NCBI GenBank assembly: GCA_051878975.1
Contig: JBJELD010000041.1
Location: 62,001 to 126,000 of the forward strand
DNA: 64,000 nt
Origin: Caccovicinus sp051878975
Lineage (GTDB): Bacteria > Bacillota > Clostridia > Lachnospirales > Lachnospiraceae
Direction: 5' to 3'
Each line of letters starts with the position of its first letter. The stretch's first letter is position 1. The notes below the pieces were generated by a model. The model saw only the letters and a program-made list of their open reading frames with translations. It searched no databases and had not been told where the DNA came from. This document shows, in pieces, positions 1 through 8,895 of the stretch. A program made the position numbers and the translations under genes.

Positions 1-381
1 CTGGATTTTGGCAAATACAGTCCCATACAGAAGCTGGCGGTGGGAGTGCTGGCCGGAATCGGGCGGTTTCTTCCGATGAAATGGATCCTGAAATGTCAAA
101 AGGCGTTTGCGGCAAAGGACCGGAAGAAAAAGACGAAGCATCTTTTTTACAGCAATTATCAGCCGGATTATCTGTATGTAACGCTGGAGCGTGAGTGGAG
201 CACAGAGACGGTGGATCTGCCCTTTGAGGACACCAGGCTGATGTGTCCGAAGGGCTGGCATGAAGTGCTGACCTGGGTTTACGGGGATTATCAGAAGCTG
301 CCGCCCAAAGAGCAGCAGGTTCCCAGCCATTCCACGGTGGAGATCCAGGTGTTTGACAAAACGGAGGACCGGACAACATGA
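1..381 (+). CDS. LicD family protein (C-terminal part; 5' end outside window)
   Basis: The reading frame is open from the first base and ends in TGA at 379-381, so the start lies upstream. The visible 126 residues include a basic stretch (AAKDRKKKTKH) and the segment WVYGDYQKLPPKEQQ, which resembles the conserved C-terminal end of LicD-type phosphotransferases. LicD proteins transfer phosphocholine or related groups onto cell-surface polysaccharide or teichoic acid. The stop overlaps the start of the downstream glycosyltransferase (ATGA), indicating translational coupling and a shared envelope-glycan operon. The substrate cannot be inferred because the N-terminal nucleotidyltransferase part is missing from the window. 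Confidence 0.75.
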   Translation: MDFGKYSPIQKLAVGVLAGIGRFLPMKWILKCQKAFAAKDRKKKTKHLFYSNYQPDYLYVTLEREWSTETVDLPFEDTRLMCPKGWHEVLTWVYGDYQKLPPKEQQVPSHSTVEIQVFDKTEDRTT

Positions 382-1346
382 TGCAGGAACAGGATGCGAA
401 GAAGGAGAAGCTGCTTTCCGTTGTGGTTTCGGTGTACAATGAGGAGCAGGCGCTGGAGGAATTTTACCGGGAGACCAGCCGGGTTTTAAAAAATCTTGCC
501 TGGGATTATGAACTGATTTTTGTCAATGACGGCAGCCGGGACGGAAGCCTTTCGATTTTAGAGCGGCTGGCCGGGCAGGATTCTCAGGTGAAGATCGTGA
601 ATTTTTCGAGAAATTTCGGCCATGAGGCGGCTATGATCGCCGGTCTGGATTATAGTCGGGGCGACGGAATCGTCTGTATGGACGCGGATCTGCAGCATCC
701 GCCGGAGTGTCTGCCGGAGATTGCGTCACGTTTTGATGAGGGCTATCAGGTCATCAATATGGTCCGCACAAAAAACAAGGATGCCGGATGGATCAAGAAT
801 GTGACGTCTTCTGCTTTTTACTGGCTGATCAATGCCATCTCCGATGTGCATTTTGAGCCGAATGCCTCCGACTTTTTCGCTGTGGACCGGGCAGTGGCGC
901 AGGTGCTGCGCCACAGTTACCGGGAAAAGGTCCGTTTTCTGCGGGGCTACGTGCAGAATGTGGGCTTCCGGAAGACCACGTTGACTTATGAGGCCAGACC
1001 GAGAGTGGCAGGGGAGAGCAAGTACAGCTTAAAGAAGCTGTTTGTTTTTTCGGTCAATACGATCCTGTGCTTTTCCAATATGCCGCTGAAGCTGGGAATT
1101 TATGCCGGCATGATGTCGGCGCTTCTTGGGGTGGCCGTGATGATTTATACGCTGTGCACCAGGAGCGGTGCGCCAAGCGGCTATGCCACGATTGTTGTGC
1201 TGATCTGTTTTATGTTTGCCATGCTTTTTGCAATTGTGGGAATTATCGGGGAATATATTGCTATTTTATTTTTGGAACTGAAGGACCGTCCGGTCTATAT
1301 CGTGAACGGGACCTGGAATATATCGGAAAAATTTAGGCAAAATTAA
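378..1346 (+). CDS. Family 2 glycosyltransferase, GtrB/DPM1-like, membrane anchored
   Basis: This 322-residue protein begins with a GT-A fold: VVVSVYNEEQ near residue 15, FVNDGSRDGS near 50, and the metal/nucleotide-binding segment MDADLQHPPE near 100. Two hydrophobic helices follow at about 235-258 and 270-300. The length and layout match bacterial enzymes that load a sugar onto undecaprenyl phosphate (GtrB, YkoT, dolichol-phosphate mannosyltransferase type). It would act at the inner face of the membrane. The start overlaps the stop of the LicD gene, so the two probably modify the same surface polymer. The sugar specificity is not readable from sequence. Confidence 0.88.
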   Translation: MMQEQDAKKEKLLSVVVSVYNEEQALEEFYRETSRVLKNLAWDYELIFVNDGSRDGSLSILERLAGQDSQVKIVNFSRNFGHEAAMIAGLDYSRGDGIVCMDADLQHPPECLPEIASRFDEGYQVINMVRTKNKDAGWIKNVTSSAFYWLINAISDVHFEPNASDFFAVDRAVAQVLRHSYREKVRFLRGYVQNVGFRKTTLTYEARPRVAGESKYSLKKLFVFSVNTILCFSNMPLKLGIYAGMMSALLGVAVMIYTLCTRSGAPSGYATIVVLICFMFAMLFAIVGIIGEYIAILFLELKDRPVYIVNGTWNISEKFRQN

Positions 1347-1357
1347 CGAAATATACA

Positions 1358-1386
1358 TTGTTTTTTCTGAAAAAAGAGTGTATACT
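1358..1386 (+). promoter_or_regulatory. sigma-A promoter of the HPr-like gene
   Basis: TTGTTT (1358-1363) and TATACT (1381-1386) are separated by 17 bases, shortly after the glycosyltransferase stop and about 70 bases before the HPr-like start. Confidence 0.6.
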
Positions 1387-1456
1387 AGAAGTACTTTAGG
1401 GAGGGGTGTACTGAAAAGGGAAACTAGTGGACAAATTTTTAAAAGGAGTGACGCGT

Positions 1457-1705
1457 ATGTTGGCGAAACAGGTTGACATTGCTGCTCGCTCTGCCCGTCC
1501 ATTGCCGATTTCCTACATTATCCGAATGGCGCAGCAATTTTCCTGTGATGTTTATATTCAGGGTATGGGCATGCGGATTAACGCCAAAGATTATGATGCG
1601 ATGAAAAGAGACTGGAATCCGCAATGCAATCGGCTTGTCTTCTATCTGAATGGGGCAGATGAAGCAGCAGCTGGTGACAAAATCAAAAAAGCATTAGAGA
1701 ATTAA
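1457..1705 (+). CDS. HPr-like protein lacking the phosphorylation sites
   Basis: The ATG at 1457 follows AAGGAG with good spacing and gives 82 residues, the usual HPr size. The core aligns with the PTS phosphocarrier HPr: SARPLPISYII matches the HARPA active-site helix and INAKDYDAM matches the NAKSIMG regulatory segment. In this alignment the phosphorylated His15 is Ser12 and the regulatory Ser46 is Asp45. It should therefore not pass phosphate from EI to EIIA, and the Asp could mimic HPr-Ser-P, the CcpA co-repressor form. The regulatory role is inference; homology to HPr is fairly clear but the alignment needs a two-residue insertion in the first helix. It is monocistronic, with its own promoter and terminator. 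Confidence 0.72.
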   Translation: MLAKQVDIAARSARPLPISYIIRMAQQFSCDVYIQGMGMRINAKDYDAMKRDWNPQCNRLVFYLNGADEAAAGDKIKKALEN

Positions 1706-1710
1706 GCGCA

Positions 1711-1752
1711 AAAAAAAGCGGTGTCCTTGGGGAAGGACAGCCGCTTTTTTTT
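1711..1752. terminator. Bidirectional intrinsic terminator
   Basis: Arms GCGGTGTCCTT and AAGGACAGCCGC close over a GGGG loop, with an A-run before and a T-run after. It serves the HPr-like gene on the plus strand and the BCCT gene, whose stop is at 1754, on the minus strand. Confidence 0.9.
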
Positions 1753-1753
1753 G

Positions 1754-3292
1754 CTATTTTTCGTTTTCCTTCAGATACTTTCCGGCATCCAGGAAAAAGC
1801 TCCGGATAATCAGCAGGATAATGAAGCCGATCGGAAAGGCAGCCAGGATGGATACGGTCTGCAGGTTTGCCATGGAACTGTCATTGAAGATCAGCACAAT
1901 GGGGAACAGCATCAGCAGGACGGCCCAGAACAGCTTTACCTTCTGATTCGGCTCCTCATGTTCCTCTAATTCTTTATAAGAGTAGGTGGAAGCCACCATG
2001 GTAAGGGCATCAAAGGAGGTCGCGTAGAAGGCGATCATGGTCAGGGCCAGCAGAATCAGCCCGGCGGAAGACAGCGGAAGGGTGTCCAGCACAGCCAGAA
2101 TGGTCTGGTAAAGATCCTGTGTCTGTGCGTAAAGTCCCATCAGGTCCAGCTTTCCCTGCATCTGCAGGCCCAGCCCGTAGTTGCCAAGGATGATGAAGGA
2201 GGTAAAGGTCCCGGACAGTCCCCAGAAGTATCCTCCGAGAATCGTCTGACGGATGGTCCGGCCGCGGCTGATGGAACCGATGAAAAACGGGGTAGCCACG
2301 CACCAGACCATCCAGTAGGCCCAGTAAAAAATCGTCCAGTTCTGCGGGAAGGAGGAGGTGCGCAGGGCATCCGTCCAGGTGGACAACCAGATAAAATTCT
2401 GTACCAGATTTCCCACAGCGGTAATTCCGGTCTCAATGATGTACCGGGGCTGTCCGCCGCCGATCAGCACGTAGAGCAACAGGGCAAAGAACAGGTATGT
2501 GCAGGATGCTGCCAGCTTTGCAATGCCCTTCATTCCGAAAATGACCGTAATGGTGTAGGTAATGCCGATGATAAGCAGGATGCCGATGGTCAGGAAGTGG
2601 GACGGCGAAAGACCGAGTACCTTGCTGACTGCCATGGAAAGAAGCGGAGTAGCCAGGGAAAAGGTGGTGGCCGTTCCGGCCAGCAGCGCAAAGACGGCAG
2701 TCAGATCAATGAGCCGTCCGATCAGTCCATCTACCCGGCTGCCAAGGACCGGCCGGCAGGCCTCGGAATATTTCTGCTTGGTTCGTTTGCGGACGTGGAG
2801 CATAAAGCCGAAGGCCACGGCCAGGACCATGTAAAAGCTCCAGGGAATCGGTCCCCAGTGAAACAACGGATAGGTGGAGGCCCAGTCCTGAATACTTCCC
2901 ATGTCGGCAATATGCGGCTCTGAAGCGTACAGCATCCATTCACAAAGCGAGTAAAACAGGATGTCGGCGGCCAGACCGGCCGTAAACATCATGGATCCCC
3001 ACTGGAACGGCGTGTAGTCCGGCTTTTCGGCACCGCCAAGCTTGATGTCGCCGTATCGGGAAAAGGCGATATAGAGAGAACAGAGGAATACACCGAGACC
3101 GATCAGCAGATAAAAGCTGCCCAGCTGATCTCCCAGAAAGAAACGGAGAGAATTCAGCACCGATGTGGAGCCTTCTGGATAAAGGAAAAACAGAATGCAC
3201 AGAAGAACGATGGCAGCCAGCGGAATCAGCGTGGTTACCCAGTCGAGCCTGTTTTTCAGGGAATGGGAAAAAGAATCGTTCGTTTTATTCAT
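1754..3292 (-). CDS. BCCT family (betaine/carnitine/choline) transporter
   Basis: The 512-residue protein is hydrophobic throughout with about 12 membrane segments. It has BCCT signatures: MMFTAGLAADILFYSLCEW in the position of the glycine-rich stretch of TM5, and HWGPIPWSFYM preceding the next helix. The family imports or exchanges quaternary ammonium compounds by Na+ symport or antiport. The CEW tripeptide resembles the carnitine/butyrobetaine exchanger CaiT more than BetP, but substrate cannot be assigned. It is a single gene; AGGAGGTCC lies upstream of the ATG at 3292. An inverted repeat brackets its likely -10 box. Confidence 0.88.
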   Translation of the reverse strand: MNKTNDSFSHSLKNRLDWVTTLIPLAAIVLLCILFFLYPEGSTSVLNSLRFFLGDQLGSFYLLIGLGVFLCSLYIAFSRYGDIKLGGAEKPDYTPFQWGSMMFTAGLAADILFYSLCEWMLYASEPHIADMGSIQDWASTYPLFHWGPIPWSFYMVLAVAFGFMLHVRKRTKQKYSEACRPVLGSRVDGLIGRLIDLTAVFALLAGTATTFSLATPLLSMAVSKVLGLSPSHFLTIGILLIIGITYTITVIFGMKGIAKLAASCTYLFFALLLYVLIGGGQPRYIIETGITAVGNLVQNFIWLSTWTDALRTSSFPQNWTIFYWAYWMVWCVATPFFIGSISRGRTIRQTILGGYFWGLSGTFTSFIILGNYGLGLQMQGKLDLMGLYAQTQDLYQTILAVLDTLPLSSAGLILLALTMIAFYATSFDALTMVASTYSYKELEEHEEPNQKVKLFWAVLLMLFPIVLIFNDSSMANLQTVSILAAFPIGFIILLIIRSFFLDAGKYLKENEK

Positions 3293-3312
3293 GTCGGACC
3301 TCCTGATTTTTA

Positions 3313-3350
3313 ATGTTCAAAAAAGCAAAAAAAGTATATTTATTGAACAT
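3313..3350 (-). promoter_or_regulatory. Inverted repeat around the BCCT gene -10 box
   Basis: ATGTTCAA (3313-3320) and TTGAACAT (3343-3350) are perfect inverted copies centred 30 bases apart. Between them, on the minus strand, lies TATACT (3337-3342), a good -10 box. The arrangement suggests two half-sites or an operator on the promoter. No regulator gene is adjacent. Confidence 0.4.
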
Positions 3351-3505
3351 AATACCATCAGGAAAAAAAAAAGGCAAGCGAATTTGTGAAGATTTTCTGA
3401 CTTTTTTCGGAAACCCCTACCCAAATAAAAAAGGATTCGTTATAATACGCTATGCGGAGAAATTTGCCGCATTGTGATGAAGACAGAAGGCGAGAGAGGA
3501 GAAAA

Positions 3506-4018
3506 ATGATGAAGAAAAAGGTTCTTGCAGCGGCATTATGCTGTGTTTTGGTGTTGTCCGCCGGATGTACCAAAAGCAATATTTTAAAGCCGGAAAACCC
3601 AACAGGACCGGATTTTACGATCGTAACCGATGTGGAGCTGGACTGGAATCAGGTCAGCGATGATGTGATGGATTATTATGAGGATTCGGATGAGTATCCG
3701 GGACTGCTGAGTTTTAATTTTGTGCATAAAGATGAAGATAAGATGATCAAGGCTCAGATGTTTGTAGATGACACAGTCAGCGGAAAGGCAGCTGCATCCT
3801 ATGCAATGGATTTTATAAAGTACCTGAATGATTCAATTGCAATTCAGAATAATTCCCTTGCTTTTGCTTCGGATGACAGCTATGGCGGATTTTTTGATGA
3901 TTATGGATTTTCCGTAATGGTAATTCCGGAGTCCACGAAAGAGGATGAGAGCACCTGTCTGGTGAATATGACGGTAGGCGCCGGGGAACAGACGCCGGTT
4001 ACTCCTGTAGAAGATTAA
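3506..4018 (+). CDS. Small secreted lipoprotein, family not recognised
   Basis: ATG at 3506 (or 3509) follows GAGAGGAG; an upstream in-frame codon at 3452 has no ribosome site. The 170-residue product has a lipoprotein signal peptide ending LSAGC, giving a lipidated Cys near residue 20. The mature part is acidic (DVELDWNQVSDDVMDYYEDSDEY) with no motif I recognise. A TATAAT at 3441-3446 probably marks its promoter. A short gap separates it from the secreted metallo-hydrolase downstream, so the two may be one operon. Function unknown. Confidence 0.75.
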   Translation: MMKKKVLAAALCCVLVLSAGCTKSNILKPENPTGPDFTIVTDVELDWNQVSDDVMDYYEDSDEYPGLLSFNFVHKDEDKMIKAQMFVDDTVSGKAAASYAMDFIKYLNDSIAIQNNSLAFASDDSYGGFFDDYGFSVMVIPESTKEDESTCLVNMTVGAGEQTPVTPVED

Positions 4019-4070
4019 ATTGATCGGAAATACCGGGGAACAAAGAATATAAGAACAGGAGAACAACAGA

Positions 4071-5264
4071 ATGAAGAAGACGTTCCACTTTATGAAACAG
4101 ATCTGCGCCATGGCGCTTTGTGCAATGCTGATTCCGGGAAGCTATGAAGCGGTTCGAACAGGACTTCTGGGCTGGCCGCGGGAAGAAGCCAGGGAGAGCG
4201 TGATTTCGGATGAACTGATTATCCGGAAGCAGGGACTGGAGACTGCGGTCATCGGGGATCTGGCACAGTCCGTATGGACCTCCGTGGATGCAGCTCCTAC
4301 GCAGACGGAAAATACGGCATCCGGTACTGCCGCGGGGCAGACGACTTCCCGGGTGATCCGTTCCGGCAAAAACAGCGAGGCGCCGAAGGTGGGGCCGGGA
4401 GCGGAGCAGTATTCACCGGTGATGACGGTATCCGTGCCGATTACCGGCTATCTGGGAGGTTCGAAGCTGACGCTTCTGGCTAACCAGACCGCCAGTCAGA
4501 TGATGTCGATTCTGATCGAGACCAATCAGGGAAAGCTGATCATGATTGACGGAGGTGTTGAGGGAGATGCATCGCATCTGATCGAGGCACTGGCAGCGCG
4601 GGGCGGCCATGTGGATGCCTGGCTGATTACGCATCCTCATTCTGATCATGTGGGAGCGCTGAATTATATTTTAAACCATCCGGAATCCGGAATTACAATA
4701 GATAATATCTATTATTCCTTCACTTATCTGAGCTGGTATCAGGAGTACGAATCTTATCGTGCCGATATGGTGGAGCAGCTGATGAACACCTTTGCATCGC
4801 TTCCGGCAGAAAAGCTGCACGGAGATATTTACAAAGGTCAGGAAATCTGGGTGGATAATGTCAAGATTACCGTGATGAACAAGCCGTATCTGTTCTCGAA
4901 TAATTCGATCAATAACAGCTCAGTTGCCTATATGCTGGACATTAACGGAAAGAAGGCACTGTTCCTGGGAGATATGGGGGAGGAAGCCGGCAAACAGTTT
5001 ATTGCGGATAACCCGGCAGAATCGCTGAAATGTGATATTCTTCAGATGGCGCATCATGGGCAGAACGGCGTAAACCTGGAGGTGTACAAGGTCCTGCAGC
5101 CCGAGGTATGCCTGTGGCCTACCCCGGACTGGCTCTGGAACAATGACAGCGGAAGCGGAACGGATTCCGGAAGCTGGAAGACGCTGGAGACCAGACGCTG
5201 GATGGCCCAGCTGGGTGTTCCTTATCATGTATGCATCAAGGACGGAGACCAGGTCATCCAGTAA
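4071..5264 (+). CDS. Secreted ComEC/Rec2-like metallo-beta-lactamase-fold hydrolase
   Basis: The 397-residue protein has an N-terminal signal-like helix (residues 5-22), then a Ser/Thr-rich stretch, then a metallo-beta-lactamase fold. The metal-binding motif THPHSDHVG holds H188, H190, D192 and H193; FLGDMG and MAHHGQNG follow in the order seen in the ComEC C-terminal domain. It lacks the membrane channel of ComEC, so it is the stand-alone type. In ComEC this domain is thought to degrade the non-transported DNA strand; here the substrate is unknown and the location is probably outside the membrane. It follows the lipoprotein gene and converges on the phospholipase gene with only four bases between stops. 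Confidence 0.82.
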   Translation: MKKTFHFMKQICAMALCAMLIPGSYEAVRTGLLGWPREEARESVISDELIIRKQGLETAVIGDLAQSVWTSVDAAPTQTENTASGTAAGQTTSRVIRSGKNSEAPKVGPGAEQYSPVMTVSVPITGYLGGSKLTLLANQTASQMMSILIETNQGKLIMIDGGVEGDASHLIEALAARGGHVDAWLITHPHSDHVGALNYILNHPESGITIDNIYYSFTYLSWYQEYESYRADMVEQLMNTFASLPAEKLHGDIYKGQEIWVDNVKITVMNKPYLFSNNSINNSSVAYMLDINGKKALFLGDMGEEAGKQFIADNPAESLKCDILQMAHHGQNGVNLEVYKVLQPEVCLWPTPDWLWNNDSGSGTDSGSWKTLETRRWMAQLGVPYHVCIKDGDQVIQ

Positions 5265-5268
5265 GCGG

Positions 5269-6252
5269 TTAAAACGGATCCAAAACAGGGAGGCCGCTGT
5301 GATAGGAGTAATTTCCCAGCTCCTCTAAAAGGGGCGGGAATACGTCCTCCTGCATGCCGTCCTTGGTGATGGCGCTGTTCAGATAGTAATAGATGGTGCT
5401 GCACTTTCCGAGGCAGCGCTTAAACAGCTGCGGGAAGGAAGCGGTGCTGGCGTGGGAGGCATCCCAGGGGTTGGTCCAGACCTGATGAGCGGAATTCAGA
5501 CTCCGCCTGGGGTCCTCCACCTCGTCGGTGACCAGCTTCTGGGAGGCAACCGGATTCTTCAGGAAGATGGATTCCACGAATGCGACCTTGCTTTTCTTCT
5601 TTCCGAGCGGGTCTGCCAGCGTGCGGCATCCGAACCGGATGGCCAGGATGGAACGATGGATCATTCTGGCTGTCACCTGATAATTGTTCCGATAGCTTAA
5701 CGGATAATACGTTTCATTAATGCAGTCTGCAAGGAAGCGGGAGATGAACTGCGTCTCCAGACCATTCAGACAGATCGTAGCCGCCTGGTTAAACTGGGAC
5801 GGCTTTTTCTTTTTGTACTTGGCAAGAAGCAGTGCATCCAGGTCGTTTTCCAGCAGTGCATGAAGGCCGTGAGCCTGAATGGATGGATTTTTCGGATCAT
5901 ACGCGATCCTTCCGTATACGAACGGATGGCAGATGTAGTCGCCGACGTAATGGCAGAAAAAGCCGGCCATATAGGCAATGCCCTGTTCCCGCTGCTGACG
6001 GGATGGAATGGAAGCCAGATGATTTAGACAGCTGGCAAAAAAATCGTTCACATGATGTTCGTGCATGTAAGACCCTACATTGCGGTAGTCGCGGTGGCGC
6101 AGTACCGGAATATTATAAAAAAAGATATCGGGTCCCTGGAGGCCCAGCTGATAAAGCCAACGGTATTTTGCGATAATAAATTTCAGCTGATTGTTGGGAA
6201 GGTCATTAAACGCCTTCATGCCAAGAATATAATGGGTGGTAAAGCCTGGCAT
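5269..6252 (-). CDS. Zinc-dependent phospholipase C family protein
   Basis: The 327 residues start MPGFTTHYILG, typical of the Zn_dep_PLPC family, followed by His/Asp clusters GPDIFFY, HEHHVNDFF and FFCHYVGDYICHP that fit the zinc ligands. There is no signal peptide, unlike the clostridial alpha-toxin, so this is the cytoplasmic or membrane-peripheral branch found widely in gut Clostridia, whose substrate is not established. The start at 6252 follows GAGGTGATACC. A TATAAT on the minus strand at about 6298-6303 is a likely -10 box. Confidence 0.83.
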   Translation of the reverse strand: MPGFTTHYILGMKAFNDLPNNQLKFIIAKYRWLYQLGLQGPDIFFYNIPVLRHRDYRNVGSYMHEHHVNDFFASCLNHLASIPSRQQREQGIAYMAGFFCHYVGDYICHPFVYGRIAYDPKNPSIQAHGLHALLENDLDALLLAKYKKKKPSQFNQAATICLNGLETQFISRFLADCINETYYPLSYRNNYQVTARMIHRSILAIRFGCRTLADPLGKKKSKVAFVESIFLKNPVASQKLVTDEVEDPRRSLNSAHQVWTNPWDASHASTASFPQLFKRCLGKCSTIYYYLNSAITKDGMQEDVFPPLLEELGNYSYHSGLPVLDPF

Positions 6253-6401
6253 GGTATCACCTCTTTCTCAGACAGTTATCTGGATATTTTCTGAATTTAT
6301 TATAGCATAAAATACGAAAGCGGGCGCTTCCTTTTTTCGTAATATTCCGTTCAGGTTTGGAATAAAAAAGAAGAGAGGCGTAAGGCGGGGGCAGAAAAAG
6401 A

Positions 6402-7880
6402 ATGGCGGCAGAATGGCTGAACCGGATTCACAGGATTGTATGGGGACCGTGGCTGATGGGATTGTTTCTGGCAGTCGGCCTTGTTTATTCGATCCGTTCC
6501 GGGGGCTTTCAGATCCGGGGCATTCCGGTGTGGTGGAAGGCGACGGCGGGAAGCCTGTTTTCCGGAAAAGGGAAGGGGAGCAGAGCGCAGATTACGACAG
6601 CGTGCACGGCACTGGCGGCCACGGTGGGAACCGGAAATATTGTCGGGGTGGCGACTGCTATTGCAGCGGGAGGTCCGGGAGCGCTGTTCTGGATGTGGGT
6701 TTCGGCGGCGCTGGGAATGATGACGGCCTATGGAGAAGTTTATCTGGGAATAGCGAGCCGTTTTCGGGGCCGGAATGGAGAATTTGTCTGCGGCCCGTTC
6801 GTGTATCTGGAGCGGCTGGCCGGCCGGCCGTGTCTGGCGGCCGTTTATGCGGGACTGTGCGTCTGTGCATCGCTCGGTATGGGCTCTATGGTCCAGGCCA
6901 ATTCTCTGGCTGAGACGGCGGCCTGCTTCTTTCGTGTACCGAGGCTGGGAACCGCGGTTCTTCTGGGGCTGCTGACGGCGCTTGTGATCCGGGGAGGAAG
7001 AAAAAGGATCGGCGACACGGCAGCCGGCCTGGTGCCGTTTTCTGCCGGACTTTATATTCTGTCTGCGCTGGCCGTGATTCTGATCTGCCGGAAAAGCATT
7101 CTGCCTGTTGTTCAGGATATTTTCCGGGAGGCCTTCCGCTTTTCTTCGGCTGCCGGGGGCGCGGCGGGACTGGGGGCCGGCCGCGCAGTCCGATACGGAC
7201 TGGCAAGAGGCGTTTTCTCCAATGAGGCCGGGCTGGGCACCATGGCTGTTCTGCATGGAACCTCCCCGGAGACCGGGGCCAGAACGGGAGAGGATCGGCA
7301 CGATGTCGATCTCTGCCGGGATGCCAGACTTCAGGGAATGTGGGCCATGTTTGAAGTATTCTTTGACACGATTGTGATCTGTACACTGACGGGGCTTGCC
7401 GTCTTATGCGGAGTACGGACAGCAGGAGTCTGTCCGCGGATTTCGGGTGCAGCGCTGACCTCCTGGTGTTTTGCACATTATCTGGGAAATCCGGGAGGCT
7501 GCGTAATTGCTCTTTCTCTGATGCTGTTTGCCTTTGCCACAATTATTGCCTGGTATTATCTGGGCAGCCAGGCGCTGGACAGTCTGCAGAGCAAAAGCGG
7601 GGACGGGCGGAATGCTTTGGCTCACTTTGCAGGGAAGGTACAGGAGAAGGGGTATCTGCTTTTGTATCTGGCGGCGGTATTCGGCGGCTGTGTGCTGCCT
7701 ATGGGGACGGTGTGGCTTTTTTCTGATATTATAAATGGACTTTTGGCGCTTCCCAATCTGATTGCCTTGTTTCTTCTGGCCGATTTGGTTCAATTTCCAA
7801 AAAAACAAAAATCTGACGGGAGAATTCCGGATAACACCTTGACAAAAGCGGATTTTCGCCTTTATACTGAAAAACGTTGA
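6402..7880 (+). CDS. Alanine/glycine:cation symporter (AGCS family)
   Basis: A 492-residue protein with about 10-11 membrane helices. TVGTGNIVGVATAIAAGGPGA at residues 68-88 and RGVFSNEAGLGT further on are hallmark AGCS motifs that line the Na+ and substrate path. It imports alanine and/or glycine with Na+ (or H+). A purine-rich GGGGG precedes the ATG. The Na+/Ca2+ antiporter follows after about 80 bases in the same direction. Confidence 0.92.
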   Translation: MAAEWLNRIHRIVWGPWLMGLFLAVGLVYSIRSGGFQIRGIPVWWKATAGSLFSGKGKGSRAQITTACTALAATVGTGNIVGVATAIAAGGPGALFWMWVSAALGMMTAYGEVYLGIASRFRGRNGEFVCGPFVYLERLAGRPCLAAVYAGLCVCASLGMGSMVQANSLAETAACFFRVPRLGTAVLLGLLTALVIRGGRKRIGDTAAGLVPFSAGLYILSALAVILICRKSILPVVQDIFREAFRFSSAAGGAAGLGAGRAVRYGLARGVFSNEAGLGTMAVLHGTSPETGARTGEDRHDVDLCRDARLQGMWAMFEVFFDTIVICTLTGLAVLCGVRTAGVCPRISGAALTSWCFAHYLGNPGGCVIALSLMLFAFATIIAWYYLGSQALDSLQSKSGDGRNALAHFAGKVQEKGYLLLYLAAVFGGCVLPMGTVWLFSDIINGLLALPNLIALFLLADLVQFPKKQKSDGRIPDNTLTKADFRLYTEKR

Positions 7881-7962
7881 GCAATGTTCGAAGACCGGGG
7901 CAGGCTGCGGGCGGAGAACAGAAAAAACGTCTGAATAAGAGAGTGTGGGGAATCAAAAGATT

Positions 7963-8895
7963 ATGATGTACGTGTTATTGTTAGTTGGATTTTTCCTTCT
8001 GATCAAGGGCGCTGACTACTTTGTGGAAGGCAGCTCTTCAATTGCCAAGCTGCTGCGTGTGCCGACGGTAGTCATCGGTCTGACGGTAGTGGCGATGGGA
8101 ACCAGTGCGCCGGAGATGGCAGTCAGTGTGACGGCAGCCATTTCTGGAAATAATGATATTGCAGTGAGCAATGTCATTGGTTCCAATTTTTTTAACCTGT
8201 TAGTCGTGGTAGGCGCCTGCGGAGCTGTGGTTCCGATGGCGGTTGACAAGACGATCCTGAAGAGGGATTTTCCGTTTTCCATTATGATTACTGCGGCTCT
8301 GATTGCGATGTGTGCACTGGACCGGAAGGTAGATCGGATCGATGGTATCGTGCTGTTTGGAGCGCTGATCCTCTATCTGCTTTATATTATCCATGCGGCT
8401 TTAAAGCAGAGAGAACCGGAGCTGGAGGATGCGATCCGGGGAATTCGCTGTCCGCTGGGTCTCAGTATTGTATTTATTATCGGAGGCGTCATTGCCATTG
8501 TGATCGGAGGCAATCTGGTGGTGGATAATGCATGTCGGATTGCGGCAGCCTTTGGACTTAGTCAGACGCTGATCGGCCTGACGATCGTGGCGATGGGAAC
8601 CTCTCTGCCTGAGCTGGTGACTTCTGTAGTTGCAGCCAAAAAAGGTGAGAACGATATGGCGATGGGAAATGTCATTGGTTCCAACATTTTTAACTTTTTG
8701 TGCGTGCTGGGTCTGTCCGCTGCCATTCATCCGGTTTCGGTTGCTGCCGTTTCCGTTTACGACCTGATGATTCTTCTGGTCTGCAGCGTGACGATCTGGC
8801 TGCTGTCCTGGAAGGATCAGAAGCTTGGAAGGATCACGTGCATCGGAATGCTGGTTGTATATGCAGTATATGCGGTGTATATTGCGGTAAGATAA
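7963..8895 (+). CDS. Calcium/sodium antiporter, CaCA family (YrbG-like)
   Basis: The 310-residue protein holds the two inverted alpha repeats of the family: GLTVVAMGTSAPEMAVS near residue 40 and GLTIVAMGTSLPELVTS near 205, each followed by NVIGSNFF or NVIGSNIF. The repeat acidic residues that bind cation are intact. About 10 membrane helices are expected. I chose ATG 7963, since the protein then begins at the first helix (MMYVLLLVG); a GTG at 7945 would add six residues. It probably exchanges Ca2+ and Na+ across the membrane. Confidence 0.9.
   Translation: MMYVLLLVGFFLLIKGADYFVEGSSSIAKLLRVPTVVIGLTVVAMGTSAPEMAVSVTAAISGNNDIAVSNVIGSNFFNLLVVVGACGAVVPMAVDKTILKRDFPFSIMITAALIAMCALDRKVDRIDGIVLFGALILYLLYIIHAALKQREPELEDAIRGIRCPLGLSIVFIIGGVIAIVIGGNLVVDNACRIAAAFGLSQTLIGLTIVAMGTSLPELVTSVVAAKKGENDMAMGNVIGSNIFNFLCVLGLSAAIHPVSVAAVSVYDLMILLVCSVTIWLLSWKDQKLGRITCIGMLVVYAVYAVYIAVR

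Noticed and set aside
1..381. Broken LicD gene
   Set aside because: The frame is open to the window edge, so it is cut by the window and not evidently a pseudogene.
6351..7301. 316-codon open frame on the minus strand
   Set aside because: Antisense to the AGCS transporter; basic, low-complexity translation.
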